From the NCBI GenBank assembly GCA_001970955.1, contig MPUH01000037.1:62001-126000 (forward strand): a DNA stretch of 64,000 nt, in the 5' to 3' direction. Both the position numbers and the translations under genes were made by a program. Source of the stretch: Stentor coeruleus (Eukaryota > Ciliophora > Heterotrichea > Heterotrichida > Stentoridae). Below the pieces are notes generated by a model. It had not been told where the DNA came from. It saw only the letters and a program-made list of their open reading frames with translations, and did no database searches. Positions 36,120-51,100 of the stretch are shown here, one piece after another (the first letter of the stretch is position 1; each line of letters opens with the position of its first letter).

Positions 36120-39100
36120 CTTTAAAGATAAATATCATTTGGTATATATATTATTATAAGATAAAATGACTGAAAACTCACGTCGATACCAATTATCACA
36201 TAATTTGATATTGGTGATTTCTGAGTTTTGTGGAAGAAAAACTGTGTTTGAACTTGTTATGACAAGTAAAAAAACCTATGAAAAGTATTGGGAATATTTG
36301 TCTGCGAATATTACTAAATCAGAGATAAACTTGAGAATTTTACAGGATCCATATAAAGATTTGGAAAATTTTTCATATGAAAAGCTAATGAATATAGTCA
36401 AAGCGACAAAACAACATTTGGTTTTATGGAAAATAGCAAGTGCTAGTATGTCTTTGTTAGTAAAAAACTCATATAATTTTTATTGTGAAGATTTATCATA
36501 TGTGATTATACCATATTGTAATTTGGCATCTGGGATTTTTCAATATACTAATTTTTCTTTTAGTGTTATGATTGGGGTGAACTTTACTAGAGCTTATATA
36601 AACTCCTGCAATTTCAATTCAGCTTATATGGAAAAAGCTGAAATCGGTAGTAAAATTGTTACGGGGCATTTACAGACTATAACAGCACTTGCTGTATCTA
36701 ATGATGAGAAAACTGTAGTATCATCTGGATATGATAAAATCATTAAACTTTGGGATGTGCCGAGTTTTAGATTGAAAAGTAATATTAAAAGTGGACATAC
36801 TTCAGCTATTACAGGCTTATGGCTTTCTGCTGATAATACATTTTTAATATCTTGTGCTGAACAGATAAAATTATGGGATCTTAAAGAAGGAACTTGGAAA
36901 GCATTACCAGGTCATACGAAAAATGTTACAGGTGTTAGTATGGCTTTAGGTAACAGTTTATTTGTATCAAGTAGTAATGATGAAACATTTAAAGTATGGA
37001 AAACTGAAAATTTCAAATGTAAAACTGTTGTTAATACAAAATCCCCAGTATTATGTTTGATGATGAATGAAAATGGTAAATTAATCGTGACAGGGTGTAA
37101 GAATGGAGAAGTAGCTTTATGGAATCTTAAAGGAATTGCTATAGCTTCGAATCAAATCCTTAATATTCCTGTGAGAAGTGTTTTTATTAATAAAAAATTT
37201 ATAGTGTCAGGAAGTGATAATGGAAAGGTTATATTGAGAGACGAGATGAATAAAATTATAAGAGAGTATATTGGACATTCAGATGCTATAACTTGTGTGA
37301 AGATATATTCAGGATTCATTTTTTCTTCTGGAACAGAAAGTGATTGTACTATAAGAAAATGGGACCTGAATTCAAATGCATGTTTAGATATTATAATAGG
37401 TCATACTCAAGGAATACATTCCTTAGTCCTCGCTCAAAACAAAGTTATAACAGCAGGTTCTGACAAAACAATAAGAATAAATTCTCATCTTTCTAAAGAA
37501 GCTCCTGCTGACTGGGTTGAATGTATTCACATAGCAGAATCAGGTTTCCAAGTTCTTGCAGGATACAAACAAGGAACAGTAAGACTTTGGCAAAGTGGCA
37601 TAATTATTGAAGAAACAAACTTAAATAGTAGAGTTATGAGTGTTAGTAGCTACAAAGAAAATAGAGCAGCTGGATGCTGGAATATGAATATTTATATCTG
37701 GGGAGAGACAAAAGTTACATTAACAGGTCATACAGATGGAGTAATTTCTTTACAATTTCTTGATAATTTCTTGTTTTCAGGGGCTAGTGATGGGACAATA
37801 AAAGTATGGTTATGGAATGAATCATTATGTTTGAATTCTTTACCAGCATATAATGGATATGTTCATAGAGTTGTCGCAAATAATTATTTCGCTATTGGGA
37901 CAAGTGGTTGCTCTTTAACAAAAATAACTGTTTGGAACCTTGCTGATGAAACTTCATTTAACTTTTTTATTCAAAGAGGTCGTGTAAAAGCTCTTGCGTT
38001 AAATGATTTATATTTTGCTACAGGGGGTTCTGATACCCCAGTAATTGAACTTTGGTATTTCTCAGGACTTATGCGTTCTAAGCTTAGTGGCCATACAAAA
38101 GCGATAACTGATATTGTGTTTTACCTTTCAAAACTTATAAGCTCAAGTGAAGATAAAAGCATTATTATTTGGGATTGGGAAAATTCAGTTATATTAGAAA
38201 AAGTTTCAGGCTGTATAGCAAGTAAAATATGGGTAATTGATCAGACAATGACTTTTTGTGAGAACAAAGGCAATTCATTACAGTTTTATACAGCTATATT
38301 AGATACTGATGCTTTAAAAACTAAAATGGTTTGGAGAACTTTAGATATGCTTGAATGTAAAAACTCAACTTTTAAGTGTGTAAAAGGCTGGACAAGAGAA
38401 GAAGAAGAGGAATTAGAAAATTATAGTGAGTATATAAGATAATTAATCTTTTTTTTTAAAGATTTTGATGATGACTTTATTATATTTTATTAAGCATATG
38501 ATATTAAATTATCTAATATATTCTAAATCACTTAGCATTCCATTTAGTTAGAAGACTTCAGCAATGTTTCTTTAGCAGCAATAAGTTTGCACTGAAGATA
38601 TAAAGAACCTCCATTTGCAGGGTCATTCATTTTAAAAAGCTTATCGAATTGTCTATTTACTTCTTCAGGGGTTCCTTTTGTCACTCCAAGAATTAATTTG
38701 GCTTCTTGCGAAGTCATTTTTTTTGGTGCAACGGGCTTGACGAATTCTTGAAAATCTCTCATTGGATTGTGTCCCGCTTCTATTTAGAGATTACGTTGTA
38801 ATGTCTTATTGATTGCCGCGAGTAAAGTTTTGATAGCTGAAGGTCCATACATAGTTATCAAAGCCCTGATTAAAGGTCCCAACATTTATATTATTATTTT
38901 TAGAATATTTAAGCTGATTTTATCTATTCTATAGTTTATAATATTATTTGTTTATACTGAAAATAATTTAATTTAAAAGTTTGCTTGAAAAAACTCCTAC
39001 CATAGCAATTATCATTATTATAAAAATCTTATAGAAAGTTTAGAGATAGGAGACAGCTGTCAAGAAACTAAATATCCAAATGTTTTCTTCAGATATATGA

Positions 39101-42100
39101 GGAATTACTAGAGTTAATAGACTAAATAAATCTCAGAATTATAATGGGAAATAATATAACAGGAGATGAAAGCAAAGTTAAAAAAATTTTTTTGCAGATA
39201 AAATAATAAATTCCTTACCAAAACTAAATCTCTTAAACAACGTATTAAATATATCTAATATCATCAAAATTCCCAAAAAAGTCTAAAAAAAAAACAGCTT
39301 GAATACATAATTAATACTACTAAAGAATAGAAAGTTTAAGCTCAGGATCAGTGATCTGCTTATTAATCAAAGTGATCTGTGACGGTAACCAAGCTATATC
39401 CTTCTGCTTATTCCGCTCTATTTCCTCACACAAGACATTTGTCGCTTCAACTTTCGCATTATTTTTCATAGCAAGTTTAATATTTTCATCATCTCCTTCA
39501 AACAACGCCAAATAATTTTCCAAAACAGGAACATCAATTCCAATAGCATTTTCATTATCAGAGTCCGATTCACTAAGTGCTTCTGCAGCATTGGCCGCTT
39601 TCATTTTATCAGGTATTTTAACTTGTCCATAAGTTCCTTTTGGTCTCCATTTGTTACAAAACATATAAGGTGAAGGGATAAAGCATCCAGGATACTCATC
39701 ATAATTAGCCCTAAGGATTTCTGAAGGAATAACTTGATATTCTGGTGAAGTTTCAGCAAGAGCATTTAAAGTCATATAACATCTTAAGCTTGGATGAGGT
39801 CTAACAGCACTAACAGAATCAATAGCTGTAGGTTTATTAGCATTATTTGGTATAATAAAAAGTGGATCATCACGAAATTCACCTTTATCAAGACATATTG
39901 AATACTCTTCTTCAGCCCCTTGACGAAGTTCTCGATCTTTTTCTATTGGGACATAATGACTTGATGGTATTGGAAATACATCTGGGTAGTTGGCAAGTAA
40001 GAAATCTTGAGGTTCGATTGTCGTCATTGAATAATAAGTGTCAAAGTTGTTTAAAGGGATAATTTCAAGGGGTTTTTTAAACTCGTCAAGTGCATCTGAG
40101 AACTGCTCAGGAAAAAGTTTTTGTTTTATTGAACCTCCTGGCATGTCTACAGAAAAAGGGATGAAATCTTGTTTTCCTACTCCTATCAAATCTGCTTGTT
40201 TCCAGTCTAAAACAACGAATTCTCGAGCTTCTTGTCTTGTTTTGACGTTGTATTTAGCTAGAATGTCTCTGATTTTTTTAAGCCTTTTTTCCACTCTTAG
40301 TCTTATTATCACCATACTCGCAGCTCTAACAAACCTATTCAACGGCAGTTGTCTTAAAGAAAACTCGTCATTTTGATACGCGTTCCAAGTTGGCATTTTA
40401 TCAGGGAAAAACTCAATTTTTACAATACTTTTGTCCATATCGATTTCATGGACATTTCTAAACAGATCTTTTTTCCTCAATTCTTTTAATCTTGTCATTT
40501 CTTTATCTTCCCTTCCATATCCTACTGATGCTATATACTCATCAGTAGGGTGTGGATCTCCTACACTAACATAGATTTTAAACTCTTTTTCTCTATCAAA
40601 TTCTTCAAGTTTCCTATATTCAGTATTAAACTGTTGTTCAAAAATAACCCTATCAATCTCTTTTGGTGCTATAACTGTTTGTGGTACTTTACCTATAGAT
40701 TTTGTAAACCTTGATAACTCAGGAAGTTTTTTTTTACCAGTAAAACTTTCCTTTGAACCTGTTAATAAATTTTTAATCACTGGTTCTTGTCTAATCGGTG
40801 AGGTATGTGAAGCCGAAGCTATAATTCTTGTTTTAATAGGTTTATAATCAAATTCACTTAACATAAACATAAACTCCATAGAAGATGTATTTGCTGAACG
40901 TCCTGTATATACAATCTCTAATATCTGTTTTCCTTTACCTGGTATTTCTCCAGTAACAGGTCCTATTATAATATCCGGATGATCTTCAGTAACTTTGATT
41001 TCATATTCAAAAGTTACAGGGACAATACATTCAAGTATTATATTTTTTTTAATTTGTTGACCAACATTACACTTTCCTAAGTCTATTAAAGCTGGAATGT
41101 ATCTTTCATTATAATTCATTACAGGATATGCGTGAATTGGGATGTTTATATTCCCTGCTGGGGTTAGAATTCTTAAACAATCATAATAATATCGCCATTC
41201 TGATGGGATAAAGTGAATAATAAGTGTTTCGTTCATCCCTGGAGCTAATTGACCTTTTTTGTTGTAATGAGGTTTGAAAAAAGGTGTTGTTGTTGGTAGG
41301 ATACTTAAACGTTGGGGTGTGCTGGATATATTACGTATTGATAACTTTAGGGCTTGGGTTTTTTTAACCTCATAACCGGCAAATGTTAAAACTGAAGGAT
41401 TTGCTTCATAGATTGAGTTTTGGCCTATGGAGTCACATTTGGCTAAGTAGGGATTACTTGAGACTAGTTTGTTGATTAGTTTTGTACTTTCGATTTCGAT
41501 GATATGCTCAGGGATAACTAGGGTGTCCATATTTTGAATTATCTTTAGGGTCTTTGAGGTGTTAGGATTAGAAATGAAGGAAGTTATCCATTGTTGAATT
41601 CTCAAGCAAGACTTAGTTTATAAAAATTTAAAAATTGCTAGTATTTATTAGCTTAGATAAGATAGATGCTATGAATTGAATAATAATTTAACCTAAAGTA
41701 AACCTTAAATTCTAAAATAGATTAAAACTATATAATTTCAAATGATATTGAAATATTAAAGAAATTAGCCAGGATTTTGTGTTTTTAATCTTCTTGATTT
41801 CCTTGCTTTAAAATTTAAAAAATTATTACGTTCCAAATCTTATTTAAAATAATTTCTATAATATTTAATTTATATGGAAAGTTTATGGAAAGTTAATAAT
41901 ATCACTAATCATTATCTTCAAAATCACACATGATTTGAAATCCTAACTATTTTTACATCTACAAAATCACAACTCCCACTCCATATTAAAATTTTATCTT
42001 TTCCTAATCATTCAAGATCTAACATAAATATTCACTTCTCCTAAATTACATCAAAAAAAAACTATCTCAACAATAATCATCAACCAATGCATAATTCTAC

Positions 42101-45100
42101 TTATATAAATGGATTACTTTAAAATAATTAGTACCCTTGGACTATTTCAAGATCCACAATCTTCAAGTCCTCATGCAAAATTCCTCCCCCCACTGAAGTG
42201 CATTCACAAACCCAAGCAAAAATCTTCATATCATATTCTTAATGGACTTCACAGCTTATCTGAAAACTCAACACCTTCAAATACTCAGTTTCCTTTAAGA
42301 GTCTTAAAAAAACACCTTACTGAAAAACGTATTGATTTAAACTCGAAAACTAAAATCTCATATTCAAATGGATCTCATAATTCACCTTTAAAAAATCGAC
42401 TAAGTAAAAAAACTACCCTTCCTCTTTTGCAAAAACCTCTTAAAAAATTCGAAATTAGTGAAGAAAATTTTGCTCTTAGTGGATGGGAAGGCTCACCTGG
42501 GTTTACTCAAAGTTATGGTAGAAATTAATATAATAAATGCAAATATTTTGATTTTTATGATAAAAGGATGTTTATAAAATGATGGAATTTTTTATTTTAG
42601 GGGTTTTTTTTGATGCTTATTAGGTTAGTGATACTTTATTACAAGTGGTTTATATTAATATACTATAAGTTTTTAAAATAGAATAATTAACTTAATAAGA
42701 AAAAAGTGCGGTGCTGATAGTGTTCTTTCTCTTATATATGCTCTTATATTAATCCCTTAAAAACAATAAATATTTAAATTATTAATACAAAAAATCTATT
42801 CACATCTTCTTCATAACATTTTTTTAGCATCAACTTATTATACCAGTTTTTCAATAAAATTTCAACATCATAAAATCCCTCCCTCGCATCAAACATTTCA
42901 ACCTAACTTCATAAAACCTAATTTCTTTACACTCCTCATCTAATCTAATATAAAATCCACATTATACCCTAAATCCTATCCACTTCTATATAAAATTATC
43001 ACATCTCCACAAATCCTTTCATCCATTTAAATACTTATTCTAATGATATCCTAAAAAGTGTCCAGTAGTTGTCATCAAAGCCCTAACTAATCTGTTATCA
43101 CTATAAATAAGCATAAGATACTTTAGTGTTTTCGATAAAAAGTCTTCAGGCATCATATCTTTCCCTAATATCGTAAATCCATATTTTCTCTTAAGCTTAG
43201 CTTTAATTGAACTAAAAGCAAAACTAACAACTTTTCTAAAATTCCCATCAGAAGTAGCCTTTTGCATATAATAAGCGCTTTCAAATATCTCAGAAGGTAT
43301 AGAAAAGTATTTATCCTCCATAGTAATTTTATTAGCACTCAAATACAAATAATCAGCAGGAAGGTTTCCTCCAGTAAAAAACTTGAAACATGATGTCAAA
43401 AGTTTATGGGAAAATTTCAAAAGGGTCATATTAAAATTAACTAAACTTTCTTGACCAAGAACCCCAGCCCAAGCACACATTTTTAGATGCATTTTGTATT
43501 TAATATCATCCCCATTTCTTTCAACAAGCAAAATTTCCCCTTGATCGTTAGTATAAGGAAGTTTTTTTATTGTATAAGCTTTTGTTTTTTCATAGAGGTC
43601 TTTGAAAATATTTGCGGTTTTGTTTGACAAAATCCAGTTGTTCCATAGGATTCTTGCTACTTCAGCTGATGAACTATCTGAAGTTATTGATCCTGAGTAT
43701 TTAAGTTTATTATTTTTTACTATAGCATATTGTGGTAAAACTTCATATTTTAAAAGATCTTCAATGTTGGAAATAACTTGTGATATAATAGTCATGTATC
43801 TTGAATCTCCAGTATGGAAATGTAATACATAAATTTCGTTTAAATTGAGTATGTGTTTAATAGAAATAGTATCGTAAAAACCTTGGGCTTTGTTTACATC
43901 GTAACTGCTATAAGGGTACCAGTTTTCATACATTTTCAAAAGGAACTCACCTGCTGTTTTAGCTTTTTCTAATATGTTTTTATCTTTGCTTAGGTAAAAA
44001 GTACTTAAAAGTGCACCGATTTCTTGTGTGACCATATCATAAACATCGATAACCCCTTGCTCATGTAAATTTAGCTTTAGAATATACTCTGCTGTTCTGT
44101 TGTATTGATCTTTTTCACCTAATAAACATACTGAGTCTAGATTCATTATAGCCAATCTACTAGAACTTGATTTTTCACTATATCCTATACCTGTGACCGG
44201 GTTCCACAAATCCTGATCAAGAGCTTTATCTTCTATAACAGCCCAAACATCTATAAGTTCAGAGTGAAATTCCAATCTTTTATCAGCCAAATACTTTTCA
44301 TATTGAATTGATAAGTAACTATTAGAATCTTCATGAATGCATTCATTAGGATGCCCTTCCCACAATTGGACCATTGTCTTAACAGAAGGTTTTTTACATG
44401 TTACTTTGTTTGAATAATCACCATCTGATGACAATTTGAGTAAAGCTTGGAGTTCTTTAGGTAAATTTTTAGCTTGGGCTGCTAAGATAAGCATAATGAA
44501 GTAGGACAACATTTTTATTATGTGTTAATCTATTATTTAATATAAAGATTAGTATGTAAATATAATGACATATGTGAAAAGTAAAGATTTTTGATAGTTA
44601 AGAATGTTTCATCCTGCATGAAATTTACACATTAATAATGTCAGATAAAGTGATGCTTAAGGATTCTATAGGATCTGAGTTTTCAAAGGTATCTGATTGT
44701 TTACTTTCAGAGATTGGAATTTCTAAGTATTGATTGAAGCTTTGGGTGGAAAATACTTTTTTGCGATTGCTTCGATCGTTGCTATGCGAAAAAGATTAAT
44801 GATTCAGGGATTATTCAAGTATAATATTCTTGCATCAACTAAAATTATGATTAACCAATAAAAGAATCTAAAACAAACAGTAAATTTTCATATTGTACTA
44901 CTAATTAAGTCTATATAAAAAATGCTTCTTGAAACTTTTTTTGCTTCTCTTATATCAGTTTCTTTAAGTATGCGTAATTGCGTAGCCTCGACAGCAGATA
45001 CTTGTCTTGCTTGCTCAACTTTTCTTACAGGACAAGTTTGCACTCCCTATTGCCCTAGTATGTATTCTAATCAACTTTTTTATAATATCGACAACTCACA

Positions 45101-48100
45101 ATATGTTGAATGCACTTATTCTGGCTCAGCTCCTTTAACATTTCTTACTGATTTTTCACAGATCTCTAATCCTTCAGTTGACAAATCATTTAATCCTTTT
45201 ACTAATCCCAATAACATGAACTTTTTAGACTCATCACGAATCTCTCCCCTTAAAACTAAAGATAGAGGGCTTTATTTTAGTTATAACTCATATATGTATA
45301 CAGATTATCAAAATACAGAAATTAACAAAATAGCTCCTAGAACTACAATAAAAGCATGGGTTCTTATTGATAAACCTGGAGTTTTTATTACTGCTCTTGA
45401 CTCAAACAATTATATTTACTATGATATGTTTGTTCATATGTATGGAGTTGATTCAAGAATTAATGCTTGTATTATTGATACCAATAATTGCTATTTTAAT
45501 TATCATTCCAATAGTATAAATTCACCAAACTATATGAGTGTGTGGTTTCATTTGATAATGCAGTATGAATTTTATTATTTAAAACTAGTCATTAGTTCTA
45601 AAATAAACAAAGAAGAGTTTGTAAGATCTTACGTAACAGATGTTGAAAATTCAATAGGACTAAATGGATACAACGAATTCTATTGGAAACTTGGTAACAG
45701 TTATGATTTTCAAGGTTTTTTATATATGGTTTCAGTTTTTAACGATATTGACGACTCATTACTTACATTTATAGACTCTCCTTCTTGTATGAGTAATCAA
45801 TATTGGGATGGAGGATGTTTTGATTGTGATCCAAGTTGCTCAACATGGCCTTGGTGTGTTCGAAGTAGTAACTGTGAGATTTGTTTTTCAGATAAAGCAA
45901 GTGAATGCTATGGGTATGATCAAGGTCAACATTCAGGAATTAGTGATTGTACTGATTATAATAACTGCATAGAATGCACGATAAAGAATTATTGCACAAA
46001 AGCTAAATTTGGATATTTTATTAATATATACTATATTAACAATCAAAATATAGAAACATATATTGAACCATATTTTGAATTATGGATGAAATATTATGAA
46101 CTTAGTTATCTAATGCAGTCTGGGGCTAATGAAAATACAAACTATTTTAATAACCCTGAACCAGATGATTTTATTCCAGTTCCATGCCGAGGATATTATT
46201 TTGTTAATGGGGCATTTGGTCAATCAAGAGTAGATCTACTTTTACCAACAAATTTTTATATACACATATGGATCAAAGGATATTCAGGTCCAGCAATATC
46301 AAAAGCTTCAAATCTAATAATTTTAGCTGATGGAACTCTAAATGTAGTTTTAACTTCATATGATTATATATCAAGCACAAATCAAGTTATACAAGGGAGT
46401 TTGAATTCAAATTGGCATTTTCTCTTTTTTCAATTTATATATAATGATTGGGATACTAGTATTATTCGATGTGTTGATCAAGTCTGTGAAAATACACTTA
46501 CATATGCTTATCAAGTTATAAGAGACACTAACAGTCTTTTAATAATTGGTAAAAGTTCTAATGATTCATATGATGGATTTTTGCTATATGTATTATTTAC
46601 TACTATTCAATTTAATTATTATATAGGAGATCCTGATAGTTGTTTAAAGTCAGAATGTGGTCCAGGTAAGATACCTAATAATAATTGTGATAATTGTGAT
46701 TCTTCTTGCTCTTATTCATGTGTAATGAATAATCAATGCGGGCCTTGTCTTGATAAAAATTGTGAAGTATGCTTATCAATTACAAAGTGCGATTCATGTA
46801 AAGTTGGGTATAATTTAGTATACAATGAATGTATACCTAATTCTATTGAATGTATTAATAATGATTTATTAATTGGTTGTACTTCCTGTCCAAGTGAAAT
46901 GTATATTATAGATGGAACTTGCAAATTTTATTGTCCAACAGGATATATTATCGAAAATAGCTTTTGCGTACTTGTTAACTCAACTGTCTTCGACCTCAAT
47001 TTTGATAATATGCTAAAATTAGATACTATTGGAGGATTCACTGTAGGCCTTAATAGCACAAACACATATCCTGACTGGGATATAAATGATCCTATTCCAA
47101 TAAAAAATAGAGGATACTATTTTAATGGGATGGCTCATATGAACAGTTCAGGATTAATAATTCATCACACTTTATATTTTAATAGCTGGGTTAAAATTAT
47201 TGGTAGCGGGATGCTTATAAGCAAATACGCATACTTTTCTAAAATTCGCATCTATGCTAGTTTGGATTCATTTTACTGTGAGATATTTAATAATTATCAA
47301 AGTTTTGAAATTTTTGCTGTAGATGATTTATCAAAATGGGGATTCATTGAAATTGATTCTGAATATTCTCCAAATTTAATGTCAACAAAATCATCTGTTT
47401 ATTGCAATAATAAACTCTATGAAACTATTAGTTATGGATTTGCATTCAAAGATGATCCTAAATATGAATTTTTTATTGGGGACTATAATTATATAAATAG
47501 TTTTGAAAAAAGTAGTAATTTTCAAGGATTTATATGGTCTATGAGCATTTTTAATGAAAAACGTAGTGCTTGCTATAATTTTATAAGTAGTGGATGTAAT
47601 GGATGCTCAATTTGCCCTAGTAGCTTAATATGCTTAAGTGAATGTGAAAGTGATACATTTGAACCTAATTGTGAGTTATGTAATGAATGCTCATATGGAT
47701 GTGTGAGTTCTATTTCTTGCTTTTTATGTAAAGACCCTAATTGCCTTAAATGCTCATCATTTAGTAACTGTGACCAGTGTTCTCAAGGATATAACCTTTT
47801 TAACAATAGCGAATGCAGAATCTGTCATCCAACTTGTGAAACATGTAAAACCTATAATTTTTCTGACTGCTTAACCTGCTCTTCAGGATATTTATACTAT
47901 AACGATTTATCTAGATGCTTACCATCATTATTATGTCCAACTAGTTATACTCAAGACAGTCTAAATCAAACATGCATTCCAGTTAATGATCTTAAAATAT
48001 TTAGTTTATCTTTTACAGCATTAAAAGGTACATATAGAGATACAATCTCTCAAATCCTAGTTCAAAGCGGAGAAACTGATATTTATTATCCAAATTATGA

Positions 48101-51100
48101 ACTTTCTGATGTTGTAGCAACTAAAGATCGTGGAGTTTATTTTACCCAAAATTCTTTTATATCTTTGAAAACCCCATCCCAATCAAATTTGATTTTTGGA
48201 CATACTTTTACAATCTCTTTATGGATATTAGTAACTGCTAATGGGAGCATTTTTACCAGAACCTGTTTACAAGAAGTATATTTTGCTATTTCAGCTAATA
48301 GTGGAATAGTTATTACTTCAAAAATTCTTAATTGTATTAAAAATATGCATTTTTCATTACAACTGATATATGATTCTTGGCATATAATTCAAATAACAAA
48401 AGAAATTTTAGATGAAGGTGATAAAATAAGTGTTTATATTGACCTAAATTATGAATCTATTACTTATGTGTCTTATTATGAAGACCCAATTTATAACATT
48501 TCAACTGTTTTTGGGGATTCTCAATTAAGCTTTCAAGGCTTTTTGTGGTCAATAGATATCTCTAATACTTTTTCTTTACTTGATTATTCTCAGAATTCTG
48601 ATAATATTTACCCTTTGAATTTAAATGCTTCAATACCAAATTGTTTAATAAATACTTTTTATGTATCTTCTAATAACTCATGTGAAAATTGCTTAGCAAA
48701 TTGTACATCATGTGCTAATGCCTATATGTGTAGCCTTTGTCCAGATACTCTTTGTGCAAATTGTCCAGATTTTTCCTCATGTGAAAGCTGTAAAAATAAT
48801 TCACAATTGATTGATGGAAAATGTGTTTGCAATTCAGGTTTTAGTTATAATAAATATAAAGAATCTTGTGAATCTTATGAATCAACGATATGCTTTTATG
48901 GATGTAGTGAATGTAAAGGAAGTGGAATTTTAGAATGTTTAGTATGTGAGGATAGCTTTGTGTTTATAGATGGGATATGTGAGAAGATACCAACTGGGTA
49001 TGCAAATATTAGTATGGATTACAAGCCGGTAAAGTCAATTTGTTTTGAGCTTAAATTCGATAGTTTGGAAGGAATTCTTTTTGATAGTGTCAGTAAGGTC
49101 CCGGTACTAACAGGAAATAGTCAGAAATTTTATCCAGATTTTGACGATGAAGATCCGTTTCCAGCTTATCTTAGAGGATATTATTTTGATGGAGTTAGCA
49201 GTATTATGAGAATGCCTGTGTTTCAAAACTACACAAAAAATCCTCTTATTCTTCCTCCATCCTGGGGTGTCAATTTATGGTTCATGCCTATACAGTCAGG
49301 TCCACTTTTATACTCTAATAGCAGTAACTCAACTCTTTTTGCATTATCCCTTAATTCAACCCAAATTTTTTTTCATATTTTTCTTGAAGGTTTAGGCAAT
49401 ATTACTGTAAACTCATCTGACCTTATATCATATGATAAATGGAATAATATATACATTTTCCTTAACTATACAAACTTAGAAAATACACTATCATTTTACA
49501 TCAACAAAGTCTTAGATAAAACTGAATCCTTAAGTTCAGGTATTTTTACAAACATTTTCTCAAACATTTCTATATCAATAGGAGCAATTCAATATAAAAA
49601 TTACTTTAAAGGATTCATTTATTATTTAGCATTTTATATAATAGATGAACTAAAATATTTGAATCAAGATTTAAACTGTTTAATTTGGAAAGATGGAACT
49701 TGTTTACCTGAATGCCCTATTACCTATTATTGGATAGGTCCCGAATATAATCAATGCCAAAAATGTTCTGATTTATGTTTAGTTGGATGTAGAAATGAAC
49801 TTTCTTGTAATCTTTGTGATGACCCATTATGTAAATATTGCACAAGTTATTCAAAAAATAATTGTAATCAATGTGCTGATTTAGCTACTAGTACTAATTC
49901 ATGCACTTGTCAAGAGCCTAGCAAGCTAGATTTGACTACATATTCCTGCATAATTTGTAAAGAAAATGAGTATTTTAATGGAAAAACATGTATAAAATGT
50001 CCTGATAGATGTGGCCAATGTGATGAAAATCAATGCTCCAAATGTGTAGAAAATGCTAAGTTTATTGAACAAGATTGTATATGCTCTTTAGGATATAATG
50101 GGACTTCAACATGCAATAAATCTATTCTAAATGTTGATCCTAAACTAACATCTTCCAACAACGTGATTCTTATATTTGATTCCCCTTTATCAACTATATC
50201 TATAGATTCAATAAAACTTACATCTTGTGTTTCCCTCACTTTTTCTTTTAAACCCTGGTCTCCTGGTTATTATTACATCCCTATATCCTATAATGATGCT
50301 ATATCTGAAAAATGTTCTCTTAATATTACTCTTAATACTCAATCTATTATATCTATATATAATGGAATACTTGAAACAAGTTTTTATAATTTTACTCTAC
50401 ATCCAAAATCTATAACAAACCTTGCAGCAAAAATTAAAACAAAATTAGTATCTCAAAAGGAAAGTGAGTCAGTAACTACAGCTTCAACTGCTGCTTCTGC
50501 TTCTGTGTCGATGATAAATCCTAATCCAGCATGCTTATGGAGTTTTATAAATACTATACAGATGATTTGCTTTATTAGTTGGACAAATACTGAATTGACA
50601 CCAAAATTTGCTGGACAACTTAAAGGGTTGAAAAAATATAATATGTTTCCTAATGCTTTTGAATACTTTGTGAGTGAGGAAGGAAATAAAAAACCATTTG
50701 ATAAAGCGTATGATTTTGGATATAAAACGAATTTATTATTGTTGAATAGTGGGAATTATTTATGTGCATTAATTTTTATGATTTTTGTGCTTTTTATATC
50801 ACTTATTTTGAATAAATTTACACATGTCAAGCCGTTTTCATTTAGTTTTATTAAGATGAAAATAGAAAATACTATTAAAAATTATAAGTATGGAGCGTTT
50901 TTGAGATTTTGGATAACATGCTATATGGAAGTATTTGCAGCTGCATTGATAGCTGTCATTATGCTTGATTTTTCATCAGGGGGCTCTATTGCTAATTTCT
51001 CTATATCAATTATCATTATAGTAATTCCTATATAGGCTGTTGTTACTTCAACTCCAATATTACTATTAGTATTTAGCTATAAAAATCGTTCAGAAATAGC